From JAAEKA01 sp049299095 (GTDB lineage Bacteria > Chloroflexota > Anaerolineae > JAAEKA01): 64,000 bases of DNA. A model generated the notes under the pieces. That model saw only the letters and a list, made by a program, of their open reading frames with translations, was not told the DNA's origin and ran no database searches. A program made the position numbers and the translations under genes. The DNA lies in NCBI GenBank assembly GCA_049299095.1, contig JBAQWV010000065.1:35470-99469 (forward strand). The letters are read 5' to 3'. Positions within the stretch are counted from its first letter, which is position 1. Each line of letters opens with the position of its first letter. Below are positions 1 through 9,065 of the stretch, piece after piece.

Positions 1-78
1 TTGCGGTTATACTAACGCAACATTGACGCTCTCCGCGCGCAGTTGCGCGCGCTTCATTTCCACCAGAGGAAGTTTGCC

Positions 79-1296
79 ATGAAAGCCCTGTTGTTAACCC
101 GTGAATACCCTCCTTATGTTTATGGCGGCGCTGGTGTCCACGTTGAATACTTGTCGGAAGAATTGTCCCGACTGATGGACGTGGAAGTGCGCAGCTTTGG
201 TGATCAGGATGCGACCCTCAACGAACATTTGCAGGTCAAGGGGTATCCCTTTGCCGCCGGCAAGTTTGCCCGCGTGGACAAAAAATTGAGCGGCGCATTG
301 GACACCCTGCAAGCCGGGCTGGAAACCATGACCGATCCCGTGGACGCGGATATCGTGCATGTACACACCTGGTACGCGCATTTCGGTGGCATTATGACCA
401 AGCTGCTCTACGGCACGCCGCTGGTGCTGACGACGCACTCGCTGGAGCCGCTGCGCCCGTGGAAGCGCGAACAGCTTGGCCGCGGCTACGATATGTCCTC
501 GTGGGTCGAGCGCACCGCCATTGAGATGGCCGACGCGATTGTGGCTGTTTCTGAAGGCACCAGGCAAGACGTGCTGGATCATTTCGACGTAGACCCCGCC
601 AAGATCAAGGTGATCTACAACGGCATTAACGTGCAGCAATACCAGCCCACTGCCGACACCAGCGCCCTGGTGAAGTACGGCGTAGACCTCAACCAGCCCT
701 TTGTGCTGTTCGTCGGGCGTATCACGCGACAAAAGGGCATCATCCACCTGGTCAACGCCATCCAGTACATCCACCCCGACACGCAGATCGTGCTATGCGC
801 GGGCGCTCCCGACACACCGGAAATCGCTGCGGAGATGGAAGCTGCGGTCGCGCGCGTGCGTGCGACTGGCCGCACCAACGTGGTATGGATCCAGGAGATG
901 TTGTCGAAGGAAGACGTGATTCAGATGTACAGCCATGCCACGGTCTTTTGCTGCCCTTCAATCTACGAACCGTTTGGCATCATCAATCTGGAAGCTATGG
1001 CCTGCCAAACAGCGGTGGTCGCCAGCGCAGTCGGCGGCATCAAGGAAGTGGTGGTACACGGCGAAACCGGCTATTTGGTGCCGGTGGAGCAATTGAACGT
1101 CGCGCCGTTCGAGCCGGTAGACCCGGACAAATTCTCGCGTGACCTCGCCACCTCCATCAACAAGCTGCTGGACGATCCGGCACTGTGCCAGGCGATGGCC
1201 GAAGCCGGTCAGGCGCGCGCCCGTGACCTGTTCAGTTGGACCAGCATCGCCGAGCAAACCAAGGCGCTGTACGCATCGCTGCTTGAAAAGCAATAA
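79..1296 (+). CDS. glgA: Glycogen synthase / alpha-maltose-1-phosphate synthase (GT4)
   Basis: A 405-residue retaining GT-B glycosyltransferase of the actinobacterial GlgA/GlgM type. The N-terminus reads MKALLLTREYPPYVYGGAG, with the donor-loop glycines of glycogen synthases. The C-terminal Rossmann half has FVGRITRQKG and the nucleotide-sugar motif YEPFGIINLEAMA. The ATG at 79 is chosen over an upstream start at 43 because AGAGGAAG (65-72) sits at ribosome-binding distance and family members begin with this sequence. glgE follows 12 bp downstream. That pairing suggests the GlgM role, making maltose-1-phosphate from ADP-glucose and glucose-1-phosphate for GlgE, rather than plain chain elongation; this is an inference from context. 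The enzyme is cytosolic. A TATACT at 8-13 could be the -10, with its -35 outside the window. Confidence 0.88.
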   Translation: MKALLLTREYPPYVYGGAGVHVEYLSEELSRLMDVEVRSFGDQDATLNEHLQVKGYPFAAGKFARVDKKLSGALDTLQAGLETMTDPVDADIVHVHTWYAHFGGIMTKLLYGTPLVLTTHSLEPLRPWKREQLGRGYDMSSWVERTAIEMADAIVAVSEGTRQDVLDHFDVDPAKIKVIYNGINVQQYQPTADTSALVKYGVDLNQPFVLFVGRITRQKGIIHLVNAIQYIHPDTQIVLCAGAPDTPEIAAEMEAAVARVRATGRTNVVWIQEMLSKEDVIQMYSHATVFCCPSIYEPFGIINLEAMACQTAVVASAVGGIKEVVVHGETGYLVPVEQLNVAPFEPVDPDKFSRDLATSINKLLDDPALCQAMAEAGQARARDLFSWTSIAEQTKALYASLLEKQ

Positions 1297-1308
1297 AGTG
1301 GAGCTTCC

Positions 1309-3270
1309 ATGATCCCCCAAGAGTATCCTCGTGTTCTTATCGAAGCCATCGAGCCGCAGATTGATTGTGGTCGGTTTCCGATCAAGCGTGTTGTCGGCGA
1401 AAAAGTAACCCTGTTTGCTGATATTTACAAAGAAGGCCACGACAAGCTGGCCGCGCTGGTGAAGGTGCGTCGCAAGGGCGACACGCAGTGGCAGGAATTG
1501 CCCATGCACTTCTGGGACAATGACCGCTGGACCGGCGAATTCGCGGTGGATGCGCTGGGCCGCTGGGAATACACCGTGGAGGGCTACGCCGAGCGTTATT
1601 TATCGTGGGTAGACGAAATCACCAAGAAAAACCTGCCCGGCGCGGCGCTGACCAGCGAGCTATTGGAAGGGCTGGCGATCCTGCGCACCTCGCTGACGCT
1701 GGCCGCGGGCGTGGACAAAGCCGAGCTGGCCGGGCTGATCCAGTCCATCGAGGCAGCCATTGCTGCGGGAGAACAGGATCAAGCGATCGCGCTGGCCACC
1801 GGCAACGCCATGCACGCGCTGATGGCCAAGTACCCGGACCGCCGTGAAGGTGCTGAATACACCCCCTACCTCGAACTCGTGACCACGCGTCCCCTTGCGC
1901 GCTTTGCTGCCTGGTATGAATTCTTCCCGCGCTCGCAAAGCCCGCTGCCCGGCCAGCATGGCACGCTGCGCGACAGCATCGCTGTGCTGCCCCGCATCAA
2001 AGCGATGGGCTTCAATGTAATCTACCTGCCGCCGATCCATCCCATCGGTCACGCCTTCCGCAAAGGCAAGAACAATAGCCTGGTAGCCGAGGCAGGCGAT
2101 GTGGGCAGCCCGTGGGCGATTGGCAATGAACACGGTGGTCATACCGGCCTGGAGCCGAAGTTGGGAACCTGGGCCGATTGGGACGCGTTTGCCGCGGCTT
2201 GCCGCGCCGAAGGCATCGAAATTGCCCTCGACTACGTGATGAACTGCTCGCCCGATCATCCTTACGTCACGGAACACCCGGATTGGTTCTATCACCGGCC
2301 CGATGGCTCGATCAAGTACGCGGAAAATCCGCCCAAGAAGTACCAGGACGTCTACCCTCTCAACTTCGGCACGGAAGACCGCGAAGGTCTCTGGAAAGAG
2401 ATGCTGCACATCTTCCTGTTCTGGATTGACAAGGGTGTCACTACCTTCCGCGTGGACAATCCGCACACCAAGCCGGTGGCCTTCTGGGAATGGGTGATCG
2501 GTGAGGTACACAAGCAGCATCCCGGTATCATCTTCCTGGCCGAAGCCTTCACCAAGCCCAAGATGATGCGCCTGCTGGCTAAAGCTGGCTTTACGCAGTC
2601 GTACACTTACTTCACCTGGCGCAACACCAAGGAAGAGTTGACCGACTACGTGACCGAGTTGACTGTCGGGCCAATGAAGGAATACTACACCGGCAACTTC
2701 TTTGCTAACACGCCTGACATCCTGCCGGAAATTTTGCAGCAAGGTGGCCAGCCCGCATTCGTCATGCGCGCAGTACTGGCGACCACGCTGTCATCGGTGT
2801 ATGGCATCTACAGCGGCTATGAACTGTGCGAAAACACACCGATTCCGGGCAAGGAAGAATACCTCGACTCGGAGAAGTACGAGATCAAACAGCGCGATTG
2901 GACGGTGGATACCCCAAACAACCTGATCCCACTGATCACGCGGCTGAACAGCATCCGCCAGGCTCATCCTGCCTTGCAGCAGTACAACGATGTGCGCTTC
3001 TTCGCAGTGGACAACCCCAATATCATCGGTTATTACAAGCTGACCGAAGACCGCTCGGACATCGTGGTGTGCGTGGTGAACCTCGATCCATTCCACGCGC
3101 AGGAAACGCTGATCCACCTGCCGCTGGACGCGTTCGGCGTGCGCGCAGATCAGCCGTTCCAGGCGTATGACCTGTTGAACGATGAGAGCTATCTCTGGCG
3201 TGGCCCGAGCAACTACGTCAAGCTGGAGCCGGGTGGCAAGATGGCGCACGTTTTCGCCATCCGTCAGTAA
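1309..3270 (+). CDS. glgE: GlgE maltosyltransferase (alpha-1,4-glucan:maltose-1-phosphate)
   Basis: A 653-residue GH13 enzyme that transfers maltosyl units from maltose-1-phosphate onto alpha-1,4-glucans. The N-terminal beta-sandwich begins IPQEYPRVLIEAIEPQIDCG, typical of the GlgE N-terminal domain, followed by a helical insert (about 105-175) and the TIM barrel. The nucleophile is Asp383 in FRVDNPHTKP and the acid/base is Glu412 in FLAEAFTKP; their spacing of 29 matches characterised GlgE. Length is normal for the family (about 650-680). It is co-transcribed with the upstream synthase (12 bp gap), and a strong terminator follows. The pair implies glycogen or capsular-glucan synthesis by the GlgE route. 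Identification is firm; the end product is inferred. Confidence 0.93.
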   Translation: MIPQEYPRVLIEAIEPQIDCGRFPIKRVVGEKVTLFADIYKEGHDKLAALVKVRRKGDTQWQELPMHFWDNDRWTGEFAVDALGRWEYTVEGYAERYLSWVDEITKKNLPGAALTSELLEGLAILRTSLTLAAGVDKAELAGLIQSIEAAIAAGEQDQAIALATGNAMHALMAKYPDRREGAEYTPYLELVTTRPLARFAAWYEFFPRSQSPLPGQHGTLRDSIAVLPRIKAMGFNVIYLPPIHPIGHAFRKGKNNSLVAEAGDVGSPWAIGNEHGGHTGLEPKLGTWADWDAFAAACRAEGIEIALDYVMNCSPDHPYVTEHPDWFYHRPDGSIKYAENPPKKYQDVYPLNFGTEDREGLWKEMLHIFLFWIDKGVTTFRVDNPHTKPVAFWEWVIGEVHKQHPGIIFLAEAFTKPKMMRLLAKAGFTQSYTYFTWRNTKEELTDYVTELTVGPMKEYYTGNFFANTPDILPEILQQGGQPAFVMRAVLATTLSSVYGIYSGYELCENTPIPGKEEYLDSEKYEIKQRDWTVDTPNNLIPLITRLNSIRQAHPALQQYNDVRFFAVDNPNIIGYYKLTEDRSDIVVCVVNLDPFHAQETLIHLPLDAFGVRADQPFQAYDLLNDESYLWRGPSNYVKLEPGGKMAHVFAIRQ

Positions 3271-3303
3271 CCCCGTACCCAGGCGTTTCGGAATTCCCTC
3301 TCC

Positions 3304-3337
3304 ACAGGGCACGCTCACCCGTGCCCTGTCTCTTTTT
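3304..3337 (+). terminator. Rho-independent terminator after glgE
   Basis: A perfect 10-bp stem, ACAGGGCACG (3304-3313) with CGTGCCCTGT (3320-3329), and a 6-nt loop, followed by CTCTTTTT. It closes the glgA-glgE operon. Confidence 0.85.
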
Positions 3338-3357
3338 GTCTCAAAACAGAGTATCCC

Positions 3358-4038
3358 GTGCAATTTCCCCTCAACGAAGCCTTGCTGGTTAAAGCGCGCG
3401 CTGTCCTGCTGTCACGCCGCGGTGTGCGCTGGATTGTCGGCGGCTCCACCGCGGGCAAATCCACCCTGTGTCAGTGGCTGGCCGCCCAGTACGACCTCCC
3501 CGTCTACGACATGGACGCTCACATCTTCGGCACGTACCATGCGCGGCTCGACCCGCTGCGCCATCCGGCCAGTATTGCCTGGTTCCGTGCGGAAGACCCC
3601 CTTGGTTGGGCATTGTCTTTGTCGCTGGATGAGTGGTATCACCTGAACCGCGCGGCGCACGCCGAATATCTCGACCTGCTGGCGGATGATCTGCAAGACA
3701 CCGATCCGGTGATGCCGCTGTTGATAGATGGTGGCGTGACCAATCCCTCGCTGCTGGCCCGCGTGCTACCGGTGGAGCAGATCGCCTGCCTGACGATTCC
3801 GCCAGAACTCAGCACCTACCAATGGGAAAATGACCCACTACGCGTCGAAATGAAGCAGGCAATCCTGGCGATTACACATTTGCCGGACGCGTGGACGAAA
3901 TTTCTCGCCATGGATCAGCAGATTCATCGTATCATCAACAACGAAAGCCAGCAGGCCGGCATTGCCCGCTTTGCGCGCGGTGACTACGCTACGCCGCAGG
4001 CATTGGCCGCAGCAGTCGCCCGTGCGCTGGCGCTTTAG
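3358..4038 (+). CDS. Small P-loop NTPase, kinase-like, unknown substrate
   Basis: A 226-residue soluble protein with a GTG start. A Walker A motif, GGSTAGKSTL, lies at about residues 28-38, followed by VYDMDAHIFG, where the acidic residues resemble the DxD of small-molecule or nucleotide kinases. No transmembrane segment or signal peptide is seen. No family was recognised beyond P-loop kinase-like. It starts 20 bp after the glgE terminator and no clear promoter is visible. Its stop overlaps the stop of the convergent HypE-like gene by 4 bp (4035-4038). A kinase or AAA-type ATPase role is possible, but no substrate can be assigned. Confidence 0.7.
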   Translation: MQFPLNEALLVKARAVLLSRRGVRWIVGGSTAGKSTLCQWLAAQYDLPVYDMDAHIFGTYHARLDPLRHPASIAWFRAEDPLGWALSLSLDEWYHLNRAAHAEYLDLLADDLQDTDPVMPLLIDGGVTNPSLLARVLPVEQIACLTIPPELSTYQWENDPLRVEMKQAILAITHLPDAWTKFLAMDQQIHRIINNESQQAGIARFARGDYATPQALAAAVARALAL

Positions 4039-5069
4039 TCGAAGATCCGCGCGATTTCGTCCACATTGAACTGCGGGTAGGGGATGTTTACACCACCGCG
4101 TCGCGCGTGCATGGCCGCGCCCGGCGCGTCGGCGCGCCCAATCACCTGCGCAGGCAGATTGGCCGCCTGACACACAGCCAGCAGGCTGGCTGTTTCCATT
4201 GGCGGCAGCGCCACCAGCAGCGCGCCGGATGCGATCACCCCCAGCGGGTCCAGTCCGTAGGTTGAGCACAGTGCGCGGCTTTCAGCGGGCACAGGCACCG
4301 CGTCGAAATCAAGGGTCATGCCCACGCCCGAAGCCTGCGCCATCTCCCAGATGCCGGTCGCCAGCCCGCCCTCCGTCGGATCATGCATGGCGTGAACCGC
4401 GGCGGCCTGCGTCGCGAGCCGCGCCGCACGCACCACGCTGATGCCCGGCGTGTGCAAAAAGTCTTGGGCCCGGCGCAGCAGCGCCGGATCGAAGCCGCGC
4501 GCCAGCAAATCTGCTTCCTTTTCGCGGGCGATCAAGGCCGTGCCTTCGATGGGGATGCTGCCGACCAGCACCAGATCGTCGCCCGGCTGCACATTGGAGG
4601 AGCGCAGCAGGCGGTCGGGCGCGACATCGCCTAGCATCGTGCCGGAGACGATGGGGCGATCCAGCCCGACAGTGATCTCGGTGTGACCACCGGCCAGGGC
4701 CACGCCAAGGTCGGCACATGCGGCTGCGATCTGGTCATAGATTGCGGCCGCCAGGGCCGGGGTGGCTTTGCCCGCGGGCAGCAAGACCGTTGCCATGAAC
4801 CAGCGCGGGATCGCGCCCATCACGGCGATGTCGTTGGCGTTGACGTTCACTGCATACCAGCCGATGGCGTCAGTAGCAAAGGTGATGGGATCGGTTTTTG
4901 CCACGAGACAGGTCGCGCCGAAGTCAATCACGGCCGCGTCAACGCCCATCTGCGGGCCGACCAGCAGCCGCGCATCGTGCGCGGGAAAGCGCCGCAGCAG
5001 CGTATCAAGTAAGGTATTGGGCAGTTTGCCCGCAGGTAAAAGGTGTTGGGATTGAGGATCGCTTGACAT
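4035..5069 (-). CDS. AIR synthase-related protein (HypE/ThiL/PurM superfamily)
   Basis: A 344-residue protein of the PurM-like ATP-binding superfamily. Visible hallmarks are DAAVIDFG near residue 45 and KTDPITFATDAIGWYAVNVN with the dimer-interface Asn/Asp residues. Further hallmarks are NANDIAVMGAIPRWF, AGGHTEIT and HDPTEGGLATGIWEMA; the last is the ATP/metal segment of HypE proteins. HypE makes the thiocyanate used for [NiFe]-hydrogenase cyanide ligands, but the PRYCE-like C-terminal cysteine tail of true HypE is absent and no hydrogenase gene is nearby, so the substrate is unknown. A TTGACA-N17-TATACT promoter places the transcription start on the A of this ATG, so the mRNA is probably leaderless. 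It is convergent with the P-loop gene. Confidence 0.8.
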   Translation of the reverse strand: MSSDPQSQHLLPAGKLPNTLLDTLLRRFPAHDARLLVGPQMGVDAAVIDFGATCLVAKTDPITFATDAIGWYAVNVNANDIAVMGAIPRWFMATVLLPAGKATPALAAAIYDQIAAACADLGVALAGGHTEITVGLDRPIVSGTMLGDVAPDRLLRSSNVQPGDDLVLVGSIPIEGTALIAREKEADLLARGFDPALLRRAQDFLHTPGISVVRAARLATQAAAVHAMHDPTEGGLATGIWEMAQASGVGMTLDFDAVPVPAESRALCSTYGLDPLGVIASGALLVALPPMETASLLAVCQAANLPAQVIGRADAPGAAMHARRGGVNIPYPQFNVDEIARIFD

Positions 5070-5075
5070 GCAGTG

Positions 5076-5104
5076 AGTATACGCGGTGGGGAGAGCGTTG
5101 TCAA
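5076..5104 (-). promoter_or_regulatory. Sigma-70-type promoter of the HypE-like gene (leaderless)
   Basis: On the minus strand the -35 is TTGACA (5104-5099), the spacer is 17 bp and the -10 is TATACT (5081-5076). Six bases separate the -10 from the ATG at 5069, so initiation at the usual distance falls on the A of the start codon. Confidence 0.75.
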
Positions 5105-5271
5105 CGGGACGATGGGGGGATTTTAGCCGCGGGCTTTGCTGTTTCTACAAAGTCCGTCGGTGGCGAGGGGGCTTGGAAACGCCAGCTCGTTTGCATCTGG
5201 GGATGCGAACTGCTTAAAACGCGAAACCAGACAAAAACAACCGGATTTTCTGCGCAAAGTCCCGCCTTACA

Positions 5272-5300
5272 TTGACGGTCTTTGTGCTGGGTGGTACAAT
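5272..5300 (+). promoter_or_regulatory. Promoter of the secreted 5'-nucleotidase gene
   Basis: TTGACG (5272-5277), 17-bp spacer, TACAAT (5295-5300). The predicted start near 5307 leaves a 5' leader of about 175 nt. The rest of the 414-bp gap (5070-5483) holds a short frame at 5353-5376 (MVSKRRR) that contains an AAGGAGG, another at 5390-5416, and no recognisable riboswitch. Confidence 0.7.
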
Positions 5301-5483
5301 CTGGATGGTTACTTAAACGCCGATTCAGCATTCGGATCTGAAAACCCTTTTTATGGTCTCTAAACGAAGGAGGTAAGGCCCGTCAACACATGACAACGAT
5401 GTCTGTGCAAACATAACCAGTCTCTCCAAGTCACTTACAGCCGCTTTCCCATTGTGGATCAGACAACTATCAAGGAGGATAGT

Positions 5484-8400
5484 ATGTCGTTGCTATCACG
5501 AAGAGTTCTGTCGTTTTCGTTGGCAACCAGCCTGGCTTTGCTGGCTATGCTGGTCTTGCTGTTGGCAGCGGGGGTGTTGAGTATGCCGGTGGCGCTGGCT
5601 GGGCCAGCCCAGCCCGATGATGTGGCAACCATCACCATTCTGCACACCAATGACTTTCATGGGAATTTGGAGCCAGCAGGCAGCAATCCTGGCATGGCGC
5701 GCGCCGCGCAGGTGATTAAAACCGTGCGCAACGAAGTCGGCGCTGACAATGTGGCGCTGATGGATGCAGGCGACATCATGCAGGGGACGCTGTTGTCCAA
5801 CCTGTTTGATGGCGAATCGACCATTGATATCTACAACTCCCTCGGCTATGATGTAGCCACCCTGGGGAACCACGAATTCGACTGGGGGCAAACGCCCCTC
5901 ATCAGCCGCACGATGCAGGCGGACTTCCCCTTTGTGGCCGCTAATCTCGTCGTGAACAATACAGGCAATTGCGCGACCGCAGGCTGGACCCCCGCGTCCT
6001 TCGTGTCCCCCTGGATCACGATGACAGTGGGCGCGCCGGGCAATCAAGCCGTGTTGGGAATTATCGGCGTCACCAGTACAGAAACCCCTTATATCACGAT
6101 AGCCAGCGCCACGGAAGGGCTGTGCTTCAAAGACCCCGCGGCCTCGATTACTCACTACTACCAGCAGGTACAGGATGCAGGCGCTGACGCCATCATCGTG
6201 CTGAGCCATCTGGGCTACGCGGATGGCGGCTACGGCTATGGCTTCCCGGTGTACGGTGACCAAACGCTGGCGCACAAGCTGGTCACAGCAGGCGCGCCGG
6301 TGGCATTGATCATCGGCGGACACAGCCACACTGATCTGGCCGCCGCCACCGTGGTGGATGGTGTCACCGTGGTGCAGGCGCACTATGCAGGGCGCAAGGT
6401 CGGACGGGCGACCCTTACCATCAACAAAACCACGGGCAACGTTGCCGTCACGTGGCAGCGATTGACAGTCAGCACCACTGGCGACCAAGATGCTGCCACC
6501 GCTGCGCGCATCGCACAGTGGGCCAACGATCCGTGGTATCAGAGCGAGATTAATCGCGTGGTGGGCTACACCAATGTGAGCATTACGCGCGACTATAACG
6601 GCGATTCACTGATGGGCGCATTCGTAAACGACGCCATCTACAACGACCTGAACAACGACGCCACCGACGATAACGATGTGGATATCGTATTTAACAACGC
6701 AGGCGGCTTGCGCGCGGATATCGTGACCAACGGGCAAACCCCCTTTACCCTGACGCATGGCATCCTTTACAGCGTGCTGCCCTTTGGCAACGCCACCGTG
6801 GTAGGCGACATCACGGGCGACAAGATCGTAGACCTGCTCAACCAAAGCGCCACCCTCTTCAAGGGCGCGTTGCAGGTTTCCGGCATCCGCTACAACTTCT
6901 ACCGCTATAGTGACACCCTGCCGGGGCCGCAGCCCTGGGCCTGGGGCGCATATGGCATTCAGGTAAAGAACCGCACCACCGGCGCTTGGGAACCGTTGCA
7001 GATAGACCACACCTATCGCATCGCCACCAACGAATTTCTGGCTCCCGCGGGCCAGGACGGCTACTCGGCCTTCAAGTACGTCACCAATATTAGCTATTGG
7101 GGCGATATGCTAGACGGCGTGGAACGTTGGGTGGCAGACACCTACACCCCCGAAGCCCCCTACGCGGGTGCGCTCGACGGCCGCATCGCCCGCAATGGCA
7201 CAGACAGCGGTGGTGCTGTGCTGCCGGTGACGGTGCTGCACCATAACGACTCGCACGGTAATCTGTACAAGGGCCGCACGGTTGGCTTTACCCAGTTGGC
7301 AACCCTAATCAAGCAGGAGCGCGCTCACAATCCCACGCGTACCATCCTGGTGAATGCCGGTGACCAAATTCAGGGCGATGCCATGATGTACTACTACAAG
7401 ACTGCCCCGATGGGTGTGGGCGCGGATGGCCGGCCCTTGCCCGCGGAGTTGACCGTGCATCCGATGATGGCTGTGATGAACCAGATGGCTTACACCGCCT
7501 GGACCATCGGCAACCACGAATACAACTTCGGCAAGGATGTGTTTACCAGCGTGCTGGGGCAATCTACAGCACCGGTGTTACAGGCTAACGTCAGCGATGA
7601 TGGCCGCTATGGCATCAGTGACGTGCCGGTGAAACCTTACACAGTCTTTTCGCTACCTGACCGCTCCAACGGTGATCTGCGCGTGGCAATTCTGGGCATC
7701 GGCAATCACCGTATTCCCAACTACGAGCTGCCGAGCAACATCGTGGGGCTGACCTTCAGCAATCCCATCTCCAAGGCGATGGAGCTGGCCCCGCTACTGG
7801 ACAGCGCCAACGATGCAGTGATTGCACTGACGCACATCGGCTTTACTGGCAACCCCAGCAGCGTTGAGGTGGATGCCAACGTGGATACCGAGCTGGCTGC
7901 CATGACCCCTGGTATTGACGCAGTAATCGGCGGCCACAGCCACACCGACCCGACCCGCCAGACCAGCGCGTCCGGGCCGTATCTTTATCTGCCCGCTTTC
8001 GTTGCCGGGCCGAACAACACGCCGGTGATCGTCAGCCAGGCCAACCGCTATAACACCTATCTGGGTGAACTCGTGCTCGGCCTGCTGCCGAAATCCTACG
8101 GCGGCTACGAAGTCGTTGCCCGCGCGGGACGTTCGATCAAGGTCGAGATGACCACGCCGGAAGACCCCGCCATCAAGGCCGTGGTTGCACCCTATATCAA
8201 CTTCCTCACCACCTACACCACCACCGTCATCGGTCAAACTACGGTTCCGTTGGATGCACTGAGTGGCTTCACCCAGGAGACCAACGCCGGCAACCTGCAA
8301 GCGGATGCGTCGGTATGGGAATTGGGCAGCCACGAAATCCAGGTGGACTTCCATCTATCGGGTGCGATGACGAACCGCAAGATCGCCGATGCTGCAACCC

Positions 8401-8954
8401 CGCAAGCGCCGGTGTCGCTGATCGTCAACGACATGTTCTCCCTGATGCCATACGAAAATTCGTTGGTGGTGCTACGCCTGAATGGCCCGCAGTTGAAGGA
8501 CATTCTGGAGCGCGCCTATCGCAACTACTACTACTACAAGTATGTGACCAACGCTGGCGGCTACTCCTACTACACCACCTGTATGCTGACCACTGACAGC
8601 GGCAATCAGATCACCTATCGCGATCAGTATCCCCAGTTGCCGAGCGGCAACAACGTTGTTTCGCTGGTGGTGAACGGCGAGCCGATTGACTTCACCGATG
8701 CTGACACCTACTATCGCGTCTCAACGGTGAACTATCTGGCTGCCGGATCATGCAACTTTAACAACAACGGCGTTAGCTTGTGGCCGCTCAACCAGATCAC
8801 CAACGACACGCAGTACTATGTGCGCGATGCGGTGATCAACTATGTACAGGCACAGACTGCACCGATCTCGCCGGCTATTGAAGGACGCGTGAATTTTATG
8901 CACGGGTATCAGTCATTCTTCCCGTTGATGATAAAAAATTCCTCTGCGCGCTAA
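5484..8954 (+). CDS. Secreted tandem 5'-nucleotidase/UshA-like phosphoesterase
   Basis: A 1156-residue exported protein. ATG 5484 is preceded by AAGGAGGA at good spacing. Residues 1-40 form a signal peptide: Arg-rich start, long Leu/Ala core, and VALAG before the mature chain. The protein holds two complete 5'-nucleotidase units. Unit 1 has the dimetal motifs HTNDFHG (54-60), GNHEFDWG and GGHSHTD, then the substrate-binding C-terminal domain. Unit 2 starts near residue 586 with HHNDSHGN, then GNHEYNFG, GGHSHTD and its own C-terminal domain. Family members normally have one unit (about 550 residues). It should hydrolyse extracellular nucleotides or other phosphomonoesters. The last residues, YQSFFPLMIKNSSAR, resemble the C-terminal 'PLV/PLM' tails of many Chloroflexota secreted proteins. 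The gene has its own promoter and terminator. Confidence 0.9.
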   Translation: MSLLSRRVLSFSLATSLALLAMLVLLLAAGVLSMPVALAGPAQPDDVATITILHTNDFHGNLEPAGSNPGMARAAQVIKTVRNEVGADNVALMDAGDIMQGTLLSNLFDGESTIDIYNSLGYDVATLGNHEFDWGQTPLISRTMQADFPFVAANLVVNNTGNCATAGWTPASFVSPWITMTVGAPGNQAVLGIIGVTSTETPYITIASATEGLCFKDPAASITHYYQQVQDAGADAIIVLSHLGYADGGYGYGFPVYGDQTLAHKLVTAGAPVALIIGGHSHTDLAAATVVDGVTVVQAHYAGRKVGRATLTINKTTGNVAVTWQRLTVSTTGDQDAATAARIAQWANDPWYQSEINRVVGYTNVSITRDYNGDSLMGAFVNDAIYNDLNNDATDDNDVDIVFNNAGGLRADIVTNGQTPFTLTHGILYSVLPFGNATVVGDITGDKIVDLLNQSATLFKGALQVSGIRYNFYRYSDTLPGPQPWAWGAYGIQVKNRTTGAWEPLQIDHTYRIATNEFLAPAGQDGYSAFKYVTNISYWGDMLDGVERWVADTYTPEAPYAGALDGRIARNGTDSGGAVLPVTVLHHNDSHGNLYKGRTVGFTQLATLIKQERAHNPTRTILVNAGDQIQGDAMMYYYKTAPMGVGADGRPLPAELTVHPMMAVMNQMAYTAWTIGNHEYNFGKDVFTSVLGQSTAPVLQANVSDDGRYGISDVPVKPYTVFSLPDRSNGDLRVAILGIGNHRIPNYELPSNIVGLTFSNPISKAMELAPLLDSANDAVIALTHIGFTGNPSSVEVDANVDTELAAMTPGIDAVIGGHSHTDPTRQTSASGPYLYLPAFVAGPNNTPVIVSQANRYNTYLGELVLGLLPKSYGGYEVVARAGRSIKVEMTTPEDPAIKAVVAPYINFLTTYTTTVIGQTTVPLDALSGFTQETNAGNLQADASVWELGSHEIQVDFHLSGAMTNRKIADAATPQAPVSLIVNDMFSLMPYENSLVVLRLNGPQLKDILERAYRNYYYYKYVTNAGGYSYYTTCMLTTDSGNQITYRDQYPQLPSGNNVVSLVVNGEPIDFTDADTYYRVSTVNYLAAGSCNFNNNGVSLWPLNQITNDTQYYVRDAVINYVQAQTAPISPAIEGRVNFMHGYQSFFPLMIKNSSAR

Positions 8955-8969
8955 CTGTAGCTAAACCTT

Positions 8970-9020
8970 GCCAGGGGTGCAAGATGGTGTTTTACCACTC
9001 TCTTGCACTCCTGGCTTCTT
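8970..9020 (+). terminator. Terminator-like hairpin after the 5'-nucleotidase gene
   Basis: GCCAGGGGTGCAAGA (8970-8984) pairs with TCTTGCACTCCTGGC (9001-9015) with one G-T wobble and a 16-nt loop. It is followed by a weak T-rich stretch. Confidence 0.65.
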
Positions 9021-9065
9021 TGTCAGGGATATTCGTTCAGATAAACCGCGCCAGGAGCCATAGCC

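Noticed and set aside
1660..2742. 360-codon frame antisense to glgE
   Set aside because: Composition is biased (His, Arg, Val rich) with no motif; the plus-strand GlgE is unambiguous.
5496..6488. 330-codon frame antisense to the 5'-nucleotidase
   Set aside because: It overlaps the signal peptide and first catalytic unit of a clear gene and has no supporting signals.
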